Assembly: GCA_043810345.1 (NCBI GenBank)
Contig: JBDROF010000018.1
Coordinates: 62,001-126,000 of the forward strand
Reading direction: 5' to 3'
Length of the DNA stretch: 64,000 nucleotides
DNA from: QYOJ01 sp043810345
GTDB taxonomy: Bacteria > Bacteroidota > Bacteroidia > Bacteroidales > FEN-979
Part shown: in pieces, positions 8,824 to 18,600 of the stretch
How positions within the stretch are numbered: the stretch's first letter is position 1
Layout of the letters: each line of letters starts with the position of its first letter
Made by a program: the position numbers and the translations under genes
Notes under the pieces: model-generated
What the model was told of the DNA's origin: nothing
The model's database searches: none
The model's input: the letters and a program-made list of their open reading frames with translations, nothing else

Positions 8824-8853
8824 CAAAATTAAATATTTTACGGTTAATATCAA
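8824..8853 (-). promoter_or_regulatory. Consensus Bacteroidota promoter for rpmG operon
   Basis: On the minus strand TTG (8851-8853) is followed by exactly 19 bases and then TAATTTTG (8824-8831), a full match to the TTG-N19-TAnnTTTG promoter. Transcription would start near 8819, giving a leader of about 23 bases before rpmG. This is the best promoter in the window and supports assignment to the Bacteroidota. Confidence 0.8.
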
Positions 8854-8930
8854 AACAATCCTGAAAAATCTTTACTTTAGGAGTCCATCTTAGAAACGCG
8901 TAAACCGCACTTTACCGGAGATTGACAGGG

Positions 8931-9830
8931 ATGAAGTGGAATTCATATTTGCTTGGATATCAGGCCTTTCTTCAATTAGAGAAGTCATTGGCAGGAAATA
9001 CGGTTAAAGCTTACCTGCAAGATGTGAAAACGCTCATTCAGTTCCTGGAGCATACCGGAGAAGATCTGCAGCCTGCCCAGGTGGAGATGCACCATTTGCA
9101 GTCGTTATTGAAATGGGTTACAGAGCAGGGGATGACACCGCGTACGCAGTCGAGGTTGATATCCGGATTAAAGTCCTTCTTCAAATACCTTATGCTGGAG
9201 AATATACTGAAGAAGGATCCCACAGAATTGCTCGATGCCCCCAGGATCGGCAGAAAATTGCCAGTGATACTAACCAGTGCAGAGATTGATGCCATGATCG
9301 GGGTGATCGATCTCAGCAAACCGGAAGGGGAACGAAATAAAGCGATCCTGGAGACCCTTTACGGATGCGGACTGCGGGTAACCGAACTCATCGATCTAAA
9401 GATCTCTTCACTGTACTTTCGTGAAGAATTTATCCGCATTATCGGCAAAGGGAACAAAGAACGCCTGGTGCCTATCGGAAAGTCCGCACAAAAACAGATC
9501 AGCATATACCAGCATTCAGTACGATCCCTTCAGCCTGTTAAACGGGGGTATGAAGATATCCTTTTCCTGAACAGGCGTGGTTCTAAACTCACCCGGATCA
9601 TGATCTTCACGATCGTGAAAGAGCTAGCAGAGAAGGCCGGGATCAATAAGAGTATCAGTCCACATACCTTCCGTCACTCTTTCGCCACCCACCTGGTGGA
9701 GGGAGGAGCTGACTTACGTGCTGTTCAGGAGATGCTGGGACATGCGTCGATCACCACCACCGAAATCTATACCCACCTGGATCGCGAATACCTCAGGAGC
9801 ACCATCTTACAGTATCACCCGAGAAAATAA
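8931..9830 (+). CDS. xerD: Tyrosine recombinase XerD-like
   Basis: A 299-residue tyrosine recombinase from ATG 8931 (a TTG three codons earlier is possible). The N-terminal SAM-like core-binding domain spans ~1-85. The catalytic domain shows the first Arg in YGCGLRVTELI, the H-x-x-R box in SPHTFRHSFATHL, the conserved GHASITTTEIYTHLD, and the Tyr nucleophile in this last motif. Its length and chromosomal housekeeping context fit the XerC/XerD pair that resolves chromosome dimers at dif; XerC and XerD cannot be separated confidently by eye. It is transcribed divergently from rpmG and converges with the SDR gene with only seven bases between stops. Confidence 0.85.
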   Translation: MKWNSYLLGYQAFLQLEKSLAGNTVKAYLQDVKTLIQFLEHTGEDLQPAQVEMHHLQSLLKWVTEQGMTPRTQSRLISGLKSFFKYLMLENILKKDPTELLDAPRIGRKLPVILTSAEIDAMIGVIDLSKPEGERNKAILETLYGCGLRVTELIDLKISSLYFREEFIRIIGKGNKERLVPIGKSAQKQISIYQHSVRSLQPVKRGYEDILFLNRRGSKLTRIMIFTIVKELAEKAGINKSISPHTFRHSFATHLVEGGADLRAVQEMLGHASITTTEIYTHLDREYLRSTILQYHPRK

Positions 9831-9837
9831 TCGTAAA

Positions 9838-10644
9838 TCACGTAAAGGGTGAATCCGGCTCACTGGCCATGTGATTGTATACCATTTTATCCATGAACTT
9901 CGGAAAGAATTTGGTCAGCAAAACGGTCATTTTACCTTGGGTGGTCAGGGTAAGTCTGTGTTTCCGTTTCTCAATGGCGTTGCAAATATGCCTGGCCACC
10001 TCTTCCGCCGGCATCAGTTTCTCTTCGTTGAGAGGTGATTCTCCCTGGGCGCTTCCATCCTTTGCCAGGGCGGTATTTCTGATATTGGAGTTCGTAAAGC
10101 CGGGACAGGCAATCAGGACATGAAGGCCCCTTTTCATATTCTCGATTCGAACCGCCTCCAGGAATCCCTGAAGAGCAAATTTGGAGGCCGAGTAGCCCGT
10201 TCGGCCGGGAAGTCCTTTGTAACCGGCAACGGATGATACTCCAGTTAGGGATCCGTGGGTTTTCAACAATTCAGGCAAAGCATATTTGGTACAGTATACG
10301 GCCCCCCAGAAATTCACATCCATTACCCTCCTCAGGACATCCAGCTCCACCTCCTCAAACAACGCCCGCATGGATATCCCAGCATTGTTGATCAACACAT
10401 CAATCCGGCCATATTTAGCCAATGTATTATCAATCAAATTTTTACAATCGTATTCCTGCGTAATATCCGCTTCGGTTACAACCACCTCTGCCCTACCCTT
10501 CACAAGCACTTCCCTAGTTAAGTGTAACTGTTCAAAATTCTTGTCGGCCAGAGATAGTTTTGCGTCCCGTTGTGCACATTCTATTGCCAGGGCTTTTCCG
10601 ATTCCGGAAGCAGCACCTGTGATGATTACAACTTTATCTTTCAT
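9838..10644 (-). CDS. SDR family oxidoreductase
   Basis: A 268-residue classical short-chain dehydrogenase. The cofactor site is TGAASGIGKALA near residue 9, with an Asp after the second strand (SLADKN) favouring NAD(H). NNAGIS lies near 87, the catalytic Ser in GVSSVAGYKG, and the Y-x-x-x-K pair in GYSASKFA. The C-terminal half ends with KRKHRLTLT and a hydrophobic tail, as in membrane-associated DltE/DHRS-type enzymes. The substrate cannot be read from sequence. No operon partner; the upstream region holds a degenerate GTGGTGA-rich spacer. Confidence 0.85.
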   Translation of the reverse strand: MKDKVVIITGAASGIGKALAIECAQRDAKLSLADKNFEQLHLTREVLVKGRAEVVVTEADITQEYDCKNLIDNTLAKYGRIDVLINNAGISMRALFEEVELDVLRRVMDVNFWGAVYCTKYALPELLKTHGSLTGVSSVAGYKGLPGRTGYSASKFALQGFLEAVRIENMKRGLHVLIACPGFTNSNIRNTALAKDGSAQGESPLNEEKLMPAEEVARHICNAIEKRKHRLTLTTQGKMTVLLTKFFPKFMDKMVYNHMASEPDSPFT

Positions 10645-10737
10645 AGAGTTTATGTGGTGATATGTTGATGTGGTGAATTGGCGAAATTAAGAAAAGATTG
10701 CGCGTCATTTTGTATTTTCGTGGGATAATATTGTAGT

Positions 10738-11922
10738 ATGACCGACCGGGATTTATTTTACAGGTACCTGGGATTGCCCTCCTTTTCTCCGATGGGATTG
10801 GATATCGTCCATGCAGAAGGGATCTGGCTGACCTCCAGGGAGGGGAAACGATATATGGATCTTGTTTCCGGGATCTCGGTATGCAATACGGGACACAGGC
10901 ATCCGAAGGTGCTCGAAGCCATTCGGGACCAGCTGGATCACTACCTCCACCTCAATGTCTATGGCGAGTTTGTCCAATCCCCGCAGGTACGTCTGGCCAG
11001 GCAGCTGACGGAACTTCTCCCCGCTTCCCTGGATTCGGTCTATTTTGTCAATTCGGGCAGTGAAGCCATTGAAGGGGCTATAAAACTTGCCAAGCGATAT
11101 ACAGGTCGCGGGGAGGTGATTGCTTTTCATAACGCTTACCATGGCTCCACCCTGGGAGCCCTGACCATTCTTGGAAACGAGACCATGAAAAACGCTTTCC
11201 GTCCCCTGATACCGGATACCCGGTTTTTGAAGTTCAATAACCCTAGTGATCTGGAGCAGATAACCAACAAAAGTGCCTGTGTAGTGGCAGAAACAATTCA
11301 GGCTGAAGCAGGGCTGATACTTCCGGACGAGCGTTTTCTTTATCAATTGCGAAAACGGTGCAATGAAACCGGAACCCTCCTGGTGATTGATGATGTTCAG
11401 ATGGGAATTGGCCGTACCGGGACCTTTTTCTCTTTCGAACACTACGATCTTGTGCCTGATATCCTGGTTCTGGCCAAAGCCTTGGGAGCGGGAATGCCAT
11501 TAGGGGCATTCATTGCCCCGAAAACGATCATGGATACCCTTTCGTTCGGTCCGGAATTGGGACATATAACCACTTTTGGGGGCCATCCGGTGAGCTGTGC
11601 TGCCGCGTTAGCGGGAATCGAGGTATTGCTTTCCGGGGACCTGCTGGCAAAGGTAGAGGCGAAAGGCTTGCTATTCGAAGAAAGGCTAAAAGGTCATACG
11701 TTCATGCGGTCATTCAGGCGAAAGGGAATGGCTATGGGGTTGGACCTGTCAGATCCGGGAAAACGAAAACCTTTCACGGAGGTGGCACTGGAGAACGGCA
11801 TCATCATAGACTGGTACCTGTTTCAACCAGCCACCTTCAGAATCGCTCCACCGCTGACAATCAGCGCTGATGAGATAGACGAGGCTTGTGAGCGACTGAT
11901 TGATGCTTTGGATCGAATATAG
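10738..11922 (+). CDS. Class III PLP-dependent aminotransferase
   Basis: A 394-residue fold-type I aminotransferase related to acetylornithine, 4-aminobutyrate and lysine-epsilon aminotransferases. Visible motifs are GHRHPKVLEAI, the phosphate-binding NSGSEAIEGAIKLA, the AYHGSTLGAL aromatic stacker, the VIDDVQMGIGRTG aspartate box, and the Schiff-base lysine in VLAKALGAGMPLGAF. The DDVQMG variant (usually DEVQTG) and lack of neighbouring arginine genes argue against a confident argD call. It is 55 bases upstream of aat and may be co-transcribed with it, with a short heptamer array between them. Confidence 0.85.
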   Translation: MTDRDLFYRYLGLPSFSPMGLDIVHAEGIWLTSREGKRYMDLVSGISVCNTGHRHPKVLEAIRDQLDHYLHLNVYGEFVQSPQVRLARQLTELLPASLDSVYFVNSGSEAIEGAIKLAKRYTGRGEVIAFHNAYHGSTLGALTILGNETMKNAFRPLIPDTRFLKFNNPSDLEQITNKSACVVAETIQAEAGLILPDERFLYQLRKRCNETGTLLVIDDVQMGIGRTGTFFSFEHYDLVPDILVLAKALGAGMPLGAFIAPKTIMDTLSFGPELGHITTFGGHPVSCAAALAGIEVLLSGDLLAKVEAKGLLFEERLKGHTFMRSFRRKGMAMGLDLSDPGKRKPFTEVALENGIIIDWYLFQPATFRIAPPLTISADEIDEACERLIDALDRI

Positions 11923-11948
11923 GATGTAGGATATAGGATATAAGATGT
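11921..11948 (+). repeat. Four degenerate 7-bp tandem repeats
   Basis: Units AGGATGT, AGGATAT, AGGATAT, AAGATGT run head to tail, starting inside the aminotransferase stop codon. Same unit family as the array at 40579. See the finding on dispersed heptamer arrays. Confidence 0.7.
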
Positions 11949-11978
11949 GGGAATATCTGTCTTACATCTAACTTTGTT

Positions 11979-12668
11979 TTGACCGTTTACCTGCTACCGG
12001 ATGAACCTGTGTTCCCTCCTGCCACAGAGGCGGAAGAGGAGGGACTACTGGCTATCGGTGGCGACTTTTCGGTGGACCGCTTGCTGAACGCCTATGCCTC
12101 AGGGATCTTCCCCTGGTTTATCCATAAGGGAGAGCCCTATTGGTTTTCTCCCGATCCCCGCCTGGTTCTGTTCCCAGTAAAACTGAAAATCTCGACATCC
12201 CTGAAGCGGATCATCCGGTCGGGCAGGTTTGAATTAACCATGGATCATGATTTTGAAGGTGTTATCCGTAATTGCGCAAGGATCATACGCTCCCACGAAC
12301 CTGATACCTGGATCAGTGAAGAGTTCATCGAAGGATACACAAATCTCCATAAAAAGGGATTTGCACACTCTGTGGAGTGCTATTTTAAAGGCTCCCTTGT
12401 TGGCGGGCTCTACGGAATATCTCTTGGGAAGGCATTTTTCGGAGAGAGTATGTTCCATACAGAACCAAATGCTTCAAAAGTGGCGCTCTTCCACCTGGTT
12501 CAACAACTTCGAACCTGGAACTTCCATTTCATTGATTGCCAGGCAGAAACAGAACACTTCATCAGACTGGGAGCGGAACTTGTCCCGCGGTCAGTATACC
12601 TGGAAAGACTTAAGCAAGCGATCAAGTTTCCAACGAGAAGAGGATCCTGGGAAGAAAGTGATGGCTGA
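11979..12668 (+). CDS. aat: Leucyl/phenylalanyl-tRNA--protein transferase
   Basis: A 229-residue N-end-rule enzyme that adds Leu or Phe to N-terminal Lys or Arg, marking proteins for ClpAP. Family signatures are YLLPDEPVFPPA, LLAIGGDFSVDRLLNAY, GIFPWF, YWFSPDPR, the SVECYFKGSLVGGLYGISLG core and AFFGESMFH, plus FIDCQ near the end. Length is normal. The start is taken as TTG 11979; no ATG in frame upstream is evident and the conserved VYLLPDE starts two residues later. Converges with the C1 peptidase gene, 12 bases apart. Confidence 0.93.
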   Translation: MTVYLLPDEPVFPPATEAEEEGLLAIGGDFSVDRLLNAYASGIFPWFIHKGEPYWFSPDPRLVLFPVKLKISTSLKRIIRSGRFELTMDHDFEGVIRNCARIIRSHEPDTWISEEFIEGYTNLHKKGFAHSVECYFKGSLVGGLYGISLGKAFFGESMFHTEPNASKVALFHLVQQLRTWNFHFIDCQAETEHFIRLGAELVPRSVYLERLKQAIKFPTRRGSWEESDG

Positions 12669-12680
12669 TACAGGATCCAG

Positions 12681-13892
12681 TTACAATCCTAATTTTTTCC
12701 GGATATCTTTCGGAATAGCATCCTTGTGAACCATGATATCCATGGTCTTCAGGGCCACGAACGGTCTGGAGGCGTAAAAGTAACCATCGTATTTGTGGTC
12801 GTTGTTCCCCCATGAATTTTTAACGATATAGTAAACACTACCATCCTGGTCTTTGGCCATCCCTATGATATGCATGCCATGGTCGTCGGTCGATTGATAG
12901 TTATCAAACTCCTCCTGGCGCATCTCCTGGGTGATCTCTTTTTCCGGAACCGGGCTCTTGAATTTGTAAAGCAGCTCCTCCTTCTCCTTATCGGTCATCT
13001 TCTCCCATTTGGCTTGCTCCAGTCCGGCAAGTTCCGGGGCATCTTTATCGGGGATAATGGCCACACCATTTTTCCAGGAGAATCCTTTTTCACTAACATC
13101 GGAACCCCACACCACCGTGTAACCCTTTTCCAGGGAGTTGTCGAGGATCTGCATCATCTCGTCCAGGGGTACATTGTAAATCTCATCCATCAGCCAGTTA
13201 TCAGGCACTTCCAGAATAAATTTCCCATAAAACGGGTGGTGGATGAAAGAGCCTATCTCAACATAGTCATCGGGATTGAGTCCAAGCACATCTGCGAAAG
13301 ATTCCGGAGTATATTCCACCCCATCGTAACAAAAGGTTTTTGGAATCTCTCCCAAATAGGCATCCAGGATTCCAGTATACCCCTTATACCAGACCGGACT
13401 CAGCTTTTTGTTCGGATTCTTCAGCACGGCATCGGTATACCCTTTCAACACAGCATCCATCTCCCCATGAACGGGTTTATCTTCTCCGATCACAAGACCG
13501 GTATAGACTTCGTCAGGAACGATCCCATACTTCTTGAGCACATAGGTCACATCATGGGCGGCTCCGCCTCCCCCAAAGTTGTGTTCGCCGTGAAAGCGCA
13601 CGTAAAGCGGGGCCTTATCCGCATAAGTATGGTAGACAACAAACATCTCGGAGAGGTCGAATGTGTCTTTTCCCATCCGGAGTAATTCAGACTCCAGAAA
13701 GGATAAGGCAGAATAACTCCAGCAGGTGCCTGAACGGTATTGGTTTTTCACCGGGGTAGCGGGGAGGTTGATCACCTCCGTAAATACATAGCCCGAATCT
13801 GCTTTCTCTTCTTTTACCGTGTCCTGGGCAGTTACCTGGAAGTTGAATCCCAGGAATGCCAATGTCAAAAGTGTAATTGCGAACTTCTTCAT
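12681..13892 (-). CDS. Exported C1 family peptidase, bleomycin-hydrolase/PepC type
   Basis: A 403-residue cysteine peptidase. A signal peptide (MKKFAITLLTLAFLGFNFQ) is present, unlike cytosolic PepC. Catalytic residues are visible: Cys in YRSGTCWSYSALSF near 58, His in TDDHGMHIIG near 340, Asn in VKNSWG near 366. The inserted region between them fits the aminopeptidase C/bleomycin hydrolase subfamily. It would trim peptides in the periplasm or outside. It stands alone between aat and the radical SAM gene. Confidence 0.88.
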   Translation of the reverse strand: MKKFAITLLTLAFLGFNFQVTAQDTVKEEKADSGYVFTEVINLPATPVKNQYRSGTCWSYSALSFLESELLRMGKDTFDLSEMFVVYHTYADKAPLYVRFHGEHNFGGGGAAHDVTYVLKKYGIVPDEVYTGLVIGEDKPVHGEMDAVLKGYTDAVLKNPNKKLSPVWYKGYTGILDAYLGEIPKTFCYDGVEYTPESFADVLGLNPDDYVEIGSFIHHPFYGKFILEVPDNWLMDEIYNVPLDEMMQILDNSLEKGYTVVWGSDVSEKGFSWKNGVAIIPDKDAPELAGLEQAKWEKMTDKEKEELLYKFKSPVPEKEITQEMRQEEFDNYQSTDDHGMHIIGMAKDQDGSVYYIVKNSWGNNDHKYDGYFYASRPFVALKTMDIMVHKDAIPKDIRKKLGL

Positions 13893-13966
13893 AATTATGT
13901 TGTTATTAACTGGTTGACGTTATTCATCTTGTGCCTTTGTGCCTGATTGGCATCCAAAAGTAAAAA

Positions 13967-14911
13967 TTAATCCCGATCAAACGGATGATTTTTACCGAAA
14001 TCTGGACGGTAATGGTTAAAACTCCCCAAACCCTGGATGAATCCCCGGTCCATACCGAACTCTTCCATGAATTTCACCACCCTGGTGTACTCCGTTCGTG
14101 CAAGTGACCTGGAAAGTTGTGGATCGGAGCAGGCCTGATAAGCCGGATAATACTGCGACATCAATGCGACATGCAGGTGTGGAGAGAGTTCCGTTGCCAG
14201 GAACCGCAGAACTTCAATACTGTTCTCCACATATCCCGGAAGAACCAGGTGGCGCACCAGGATCCCCGATTCGGCATACCCGGCATCATTGATCCGAAGG
14301 GTAGTCCCTTTCTGCCTGAGCATCTCTTTCAGGGCAGCTCCTGCTACCACCGGATAATCAGCCACATCGGAAAGCCTCCCGGCCAGAACGGAGTCCATGT
14401 ATTTGAAATCAGGGAGGTAGACATCGATGATCCCTTCCAGCTCCCGGAGGGTTTCAACGGTGTCGTACCCATTGGTGTTGTATACCCAGGTTGGCTGATA
14501 CCCAAGGTTTTCCAGGACACGAATGATCACTTTCATCTGAGGGATCACATGAGAAGGAGACACAAAACCTACGATGTTAATCCCGGTACCGAGGATCCAC
14601 GTAATCTGGCGGATCACCTCCTCCAGGGGTATCTCGTCTGAACGGTGATCCAACTGGTTGTTGCTGATCTGATGATTCTGGCAATAGATGCATTGCAGGT
14701 TGCAATGAGTGAAGAAGATGTTGCAGATGCCTCTGGATCCGCTGATGACGGGTTCTTCTCCCTGGTGGATGCAGATGGAGGAGATGCTGAACCCGGTTCC
14801 GGTCTTACAATAACCTCGTATTTCTGTGGTGCGGTCGGCATGACAATCTCGCGGACAAAGCGCACAATCGTGGAGGAGTTCAAGTTCGTTTAGAAGTGAA
14901 GAAAAGTCCAT
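13967..14911 (-). CDS. PflX-like radical SAM protein (COG1313)
   Basis: A 314-residue protein with the radical SAM triad CNLQCIYC near residue 73 and an N-terminal cysteine set (CALCPRDCHADR and GYCKTG) characteristic of the PflX/COG1313 group. VGFVSPSHVIPQ and VYNTNGYDTVETL are typical of the barrel. The family is often annotated as a pyruvate formate-lyase activating-enzyme relative, but the target is unknown, and the dedicated glycyl radical activase in this window is the separate gene at 53049. Single gene. Confidence 0.85.
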   Translation of the reverse strand: MDFSSLLNELELLHDCALCPRDCHADRTTEIRGYCKTGTGFSISSICIHQGEEPVISGSRGICNIFFTHCNLQCIYCQNHQISNNQLDHRSDEIPLEEVIRQITWILGTGINIVGFVSPSHVIPQMKVIIRVLENLGYQPTWVYNTNGYDTVETLRELEGIIDVYLPDFKYMDSVLAGRLSDVADYPVVAGAALKEMLRQKGTTLRINDAGYAESGILVRHLVLPGYVENSIEVLRFLATELSPHLHVALMSQYYPAYQACSDPQLSRSLARTEYTRVVKFMEEFGMDRGFIQGLGSFNHYRPDFGKNHPFDRD

Positions 14912-15015
14912 GCTGATTCACCGGTTTTTCATTACTTTCGTGTCCTGGAAAAACCAAGACTCTTACTGCCAAAGCTCGAAGAGGCTAAGGACGCGAAGAT
15001 AAGGATTTTAAGGAT

Positions 15016-15660
15016 ATGGATTTAAGCCGATACACGCACATCCTCTGGGATTGGAACGGGACACTGCTGGATGATGCCTGGCTCTGTGTGGAGGTGATGA
15101 ATAGTTTGCTCCTTCCGCGTAACCTCCCTCCCATTACACTGGATATCTACCGCTCCATTTTTGACTTTCCGGTAAAGGATTACTATGTGAAGCTGGGTTT
15201 TGATTTTGACCGGGAACCCTTCGAGAAAGTGGGCATGGAATTCATGGTGCTTTACAACCAAAGACAGCCTGAGTGTCGCCTGCACCCGGAGGTCAAGCAC
15301 GTGCTCCCCTATTGTCAGTTGAAAGGATACAGGCAAAGTATCTTATCTGCCCGAGAACAGCGGGAATTAGTGGCAGAAACGGAAAACCTTGAGGTCAGAC
15401 CCTTTTTTGACGAGGTCCGGGGTTCGGATGATCATTATGCCCATGGGAAGACAGACGTGGGAATCCGGCTCCTCCGGGATCTCGGAATCCCGAAACAGGA
15501 AATGATCTTTGTGGGCGATACCCTGCATGATGCAGAAGTTGCGGGTGAGATTGTGATTGATTGCATCCTGATCCCCAACGGACACCATTCGGAAGAGCGG
15601 ATCCACTCAGCCGGAGTTCCGGTATTTTCGTCGTTGAATGAATTTGTAAGCAAATTATGA
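15016..15660 (+). CDS. HAD-superfamily hydrolase
   Basis: A 214-residue HAD phosphatase. Motif I is WDWNGTLLDDAW, with Asn in place of the usual Asp after the first Trp-Asp pair; motif II is QSILSAREQ; motif III/IV is MIFVGDTLHDAEVA. The order resembles phosphoglycolate phosphatase (Gph) family members with a helical cap at ~15-80. The substrate is not evident. Its TGA overlaps the ATG of the next gene (ATGA), so it may feed the glycosidase operon, perhaps as a sugar-phosphate phosphatase; this is inference. The ~100 bases upstream hold a spacer phrase similar to others in the window. Confidence 0.85.
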   Translation: MDLSRYTHILWDWNGTLLDDAWLCVEVMNSLLLPRNLPPITLDIYRSIFDFPVKDYYVKLGFDFDREPFEKVGMEFMVLYNQRQPECRLHPEVKHVLPYCQLKGYRQSILSAREQRELVAETENLEVRPFFDEVRGSDDHYAHGKTDVGIRLLRDLGIPKQEMIFVGDTLHDAEVAGEIVIDCILIPNGHHSEERIHSAGVPVFSSLNEFVSKL

Positions 15661-18600
15661 TCTGCAACAGGAAATACACCAGCCTTTTATTCGCATTATT
15701 GGTATTGTTTTCACTGCCGGGTTTATCACAGGGAGTGAAAGGCAAGAATGCGAGGAGACACTCCTTCTCAATTACGAAAGACGAAGGACGAGGGACGAAG
15801 GAGGAAGGAGGAAGGGTTGGAGACTTGATTCTGATGGTTGGGCGGGAACCATTGAGTCCGGTGGATACTGAGCTTGTGGCTGCGATGGAATTTGTTGGAA
15901 ATCTGGAAGGGTATCCTGTATCATACATGACATTTCAGGAATTAAAAAAACACCCCAGGCAATTGAAGAATACCGCAGTTGTCTGGTTTCACAGGCCAGA
16001 CACCTCCAAGTTCTCAACGGAGGAGTCTGATCGCAAAGTGATTAAACTGTTACGGGAGTACCTGGAACAGGGCGGGAACATCCTGTTGACACTGGATGCT
16101 TTCCGGTATATAAACCAGCTCGGGGTGGAGAGCGTCATACCGGCTGTCCGATCCAAATCATCAGTGGATGAAGGGTATGGACGAAAACTGGGATTCCATG
16201 CTTTCAGGGAACATCCTCTATTTGCAGGTCTGAACGGAGGTTCATACATCTACAAACCTACTCAGGATCTTACGGTCAGGGTCAACGGCTTCTTCGGGGA
16301 CACCATCCCGGAAACGGGGAAGGTGGTGGCCATTGACTGGGATTACATCTTCTTTCGAGAAAACTCGAAACTTGTGGTGGAATATCAGGTTGGACAGGGT
16401 AAAGTGGTTGCAGTCGGAGCGTATACTCACTATACAGCTTTAAATGATAATCGACTTCATCTCGAAGCCTTTACAACCAATGTCCTGGATTATCTGACAG
16501 ACAAGTTGGACACGCAGCATTTATTCCATTGGGATTTTTCCCCGCCCACCGTCACTCGCTGCCCACCAAAGGAGCAAAACAGGGATATCCTGCTTGCTGC
16601 AATACCAAAGGCTACCCATTGGGAACTCACTTCCGATCCCCTCGCCTTTCCACTTCATCCGGCAACAAACAGCTATTGTGAAGCGGCTGGTGAACGGATG
16701 TTGATAATGGGGCAGGAAAAAGGGGGTATCGAAGAGATCTGGTCTCATCCCTTCATGGCTTTACGGGACTTTGAATCAGGTATCCGGTTTCATGGTCATA
16801 GCGATCCCGGGTACTCGGGAGAAGCTACGGCATCTGAAAGCATTACCTGGTTAAACGATCTGACACCGGAAATTGAGATCCGGCCCGATGGCTTCATCCG
16901 TCATTATCAGATCGATACCAACGAGTTAGATGAATTGGTTACAACAGATCCTTCTCTCCCCTGTGGTGTTGTTCATTATACGTGGGATGGACCGGAGAAA
17001 GTAGAGCTATTAATTCGTTTTCGAACGAATCTACGGCTGATGTGGCCCTATCCTGCCAACTCAATCAGTTCCATCTGTTATGGTTGGGATGCTGACTACC
17101 AGGCATTTATTTTCACAGACAAATCGGGTGATCTGGCCGTAGTGGTTGGTGGGAACAAAGTTCCTGACCACCATTATGAAAAACAAGGGGATGGATTTCT
17201 TGTGGATGCCGGAGCAAGTTATTCTCTGGATTCTGGCGAAACCCTCGATATCGTTATTGTTGCCGGAAATGATGGTTCCGGGGAGATGCTGAACCAGTTC
17301 GACCAGGCTATTCGTGATCCTCAAAAGATCTTTCTCCGGGCACGACAGTATGTAGAGGATCTTCTAAGGGAGAGACTTATGGTTACTACCCCTGACACCA
17401 ATTTCAATGCAGGTTACCGTTGGGCATTGATAGGAACCGACCGCTTTTTTGTCACCACTCCAGGGATGGGCTCAGCACTGGTAGCCGGATATGGAACGAC
17501 CCGCAGGGGTTGGGATGGGGCTCAGGAGGTGAGCGGCCGGCCCGGGTATGCCTGGTATTTCGGCCGCGATGGCCAGTGGAGCGGGTTAGCCCTGCTGGAC
17601 TATGGAGATTTCGAAAAGGTGAAACAGAACCTGGAATTCTTTCTGAAGTACCAGGACCTGAATGGCAAGATCTTTCATGAAGCCACCACTTCCGGAGTCA
17701 TCCATTACGATGCCTCAGATGCCACACCCCTTTTCCTCGTCCTCGCCGGCAACTATTTCAGCCACTCCGGAGATACAGCTTTTCTGAAAACAAACTGGAA
17801 AGGGATAAAAGATGCCATAAACTTCTGTTTTTCAACCGATACCGACAGCGATCATCTGATCGAAAATACCAACGTGGGCCATGGTTGGGTGGAGGGTGGG
17901 AAACTCTACGGCTCACACTCCTCATTTTACCTGACGGGTTGCTGGGTCGCTGCGTTGGAAGCAGCCGCTACCATGGCTGATGGAGTAAATGATCCTGATG
18001 CCAATCTATACAGACATGAAGTAAAGGTGGTTAAAGGACTGATCGATCCAAAATTCTGGAACCCTACAGAACGATTTTACGCCTATGGTCTGAACCGGGA
18101 TGGCTCCCAGCGAACCGATCCGACGATCCTGCCGGCTGTTCCGGCCTATTTCGGTGTAACAGACAAATGGAGTATGAGGTATCTGCTGGATCAGTACGCC
18201 TCAAACGCCTTTTCCACCAACTGGGGCACAAGGATCATCAGGGAAGATAGCCCGATGTTCAAGCCTACCGGATATCATTACGGAAGTGTCTGGCCCCTCT
18301 TTACCGGGTGGACAGCCCTTGCGGAATACCGGTACGGTAACTACATCCAGGGATTCACCCACATCATGAACAACCTGAATGTTTACCGGAACTGGGGGTT
18401 GGGATTTGTGGAAGAGGTGCTGAACGGCGCAGAATATCAGCCTTCGGGTGTTTGTCCGCACCAGTGCTGGTCGGAAACCATGGTACTGCAGCCGGTGATT
18501 GAAGGGATGCTTGGCATAGATGTGGACGCACCGAATTTTACACTTAATCTCTCTCCAAGACTTCCTTCCAACTGGGATTCTATCACGGTAGAGCGAATCC

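Noticed and set aside
8152..8832. A 226-residue plus-strand frame across ftsY and rpmG
   Set aside because: It is antisense to well-identified ftsY, DUF4295 and rpmG and its Phe/Cys-rich sequence is not protein-like.
8922..9830. XerD-like gene as an integrase of a mobile element
   Set aside because: Its length and housekeeping context, with no att-like repeats, excisionase or tRNA next to it, favour a chromosomal Xer recombinase.
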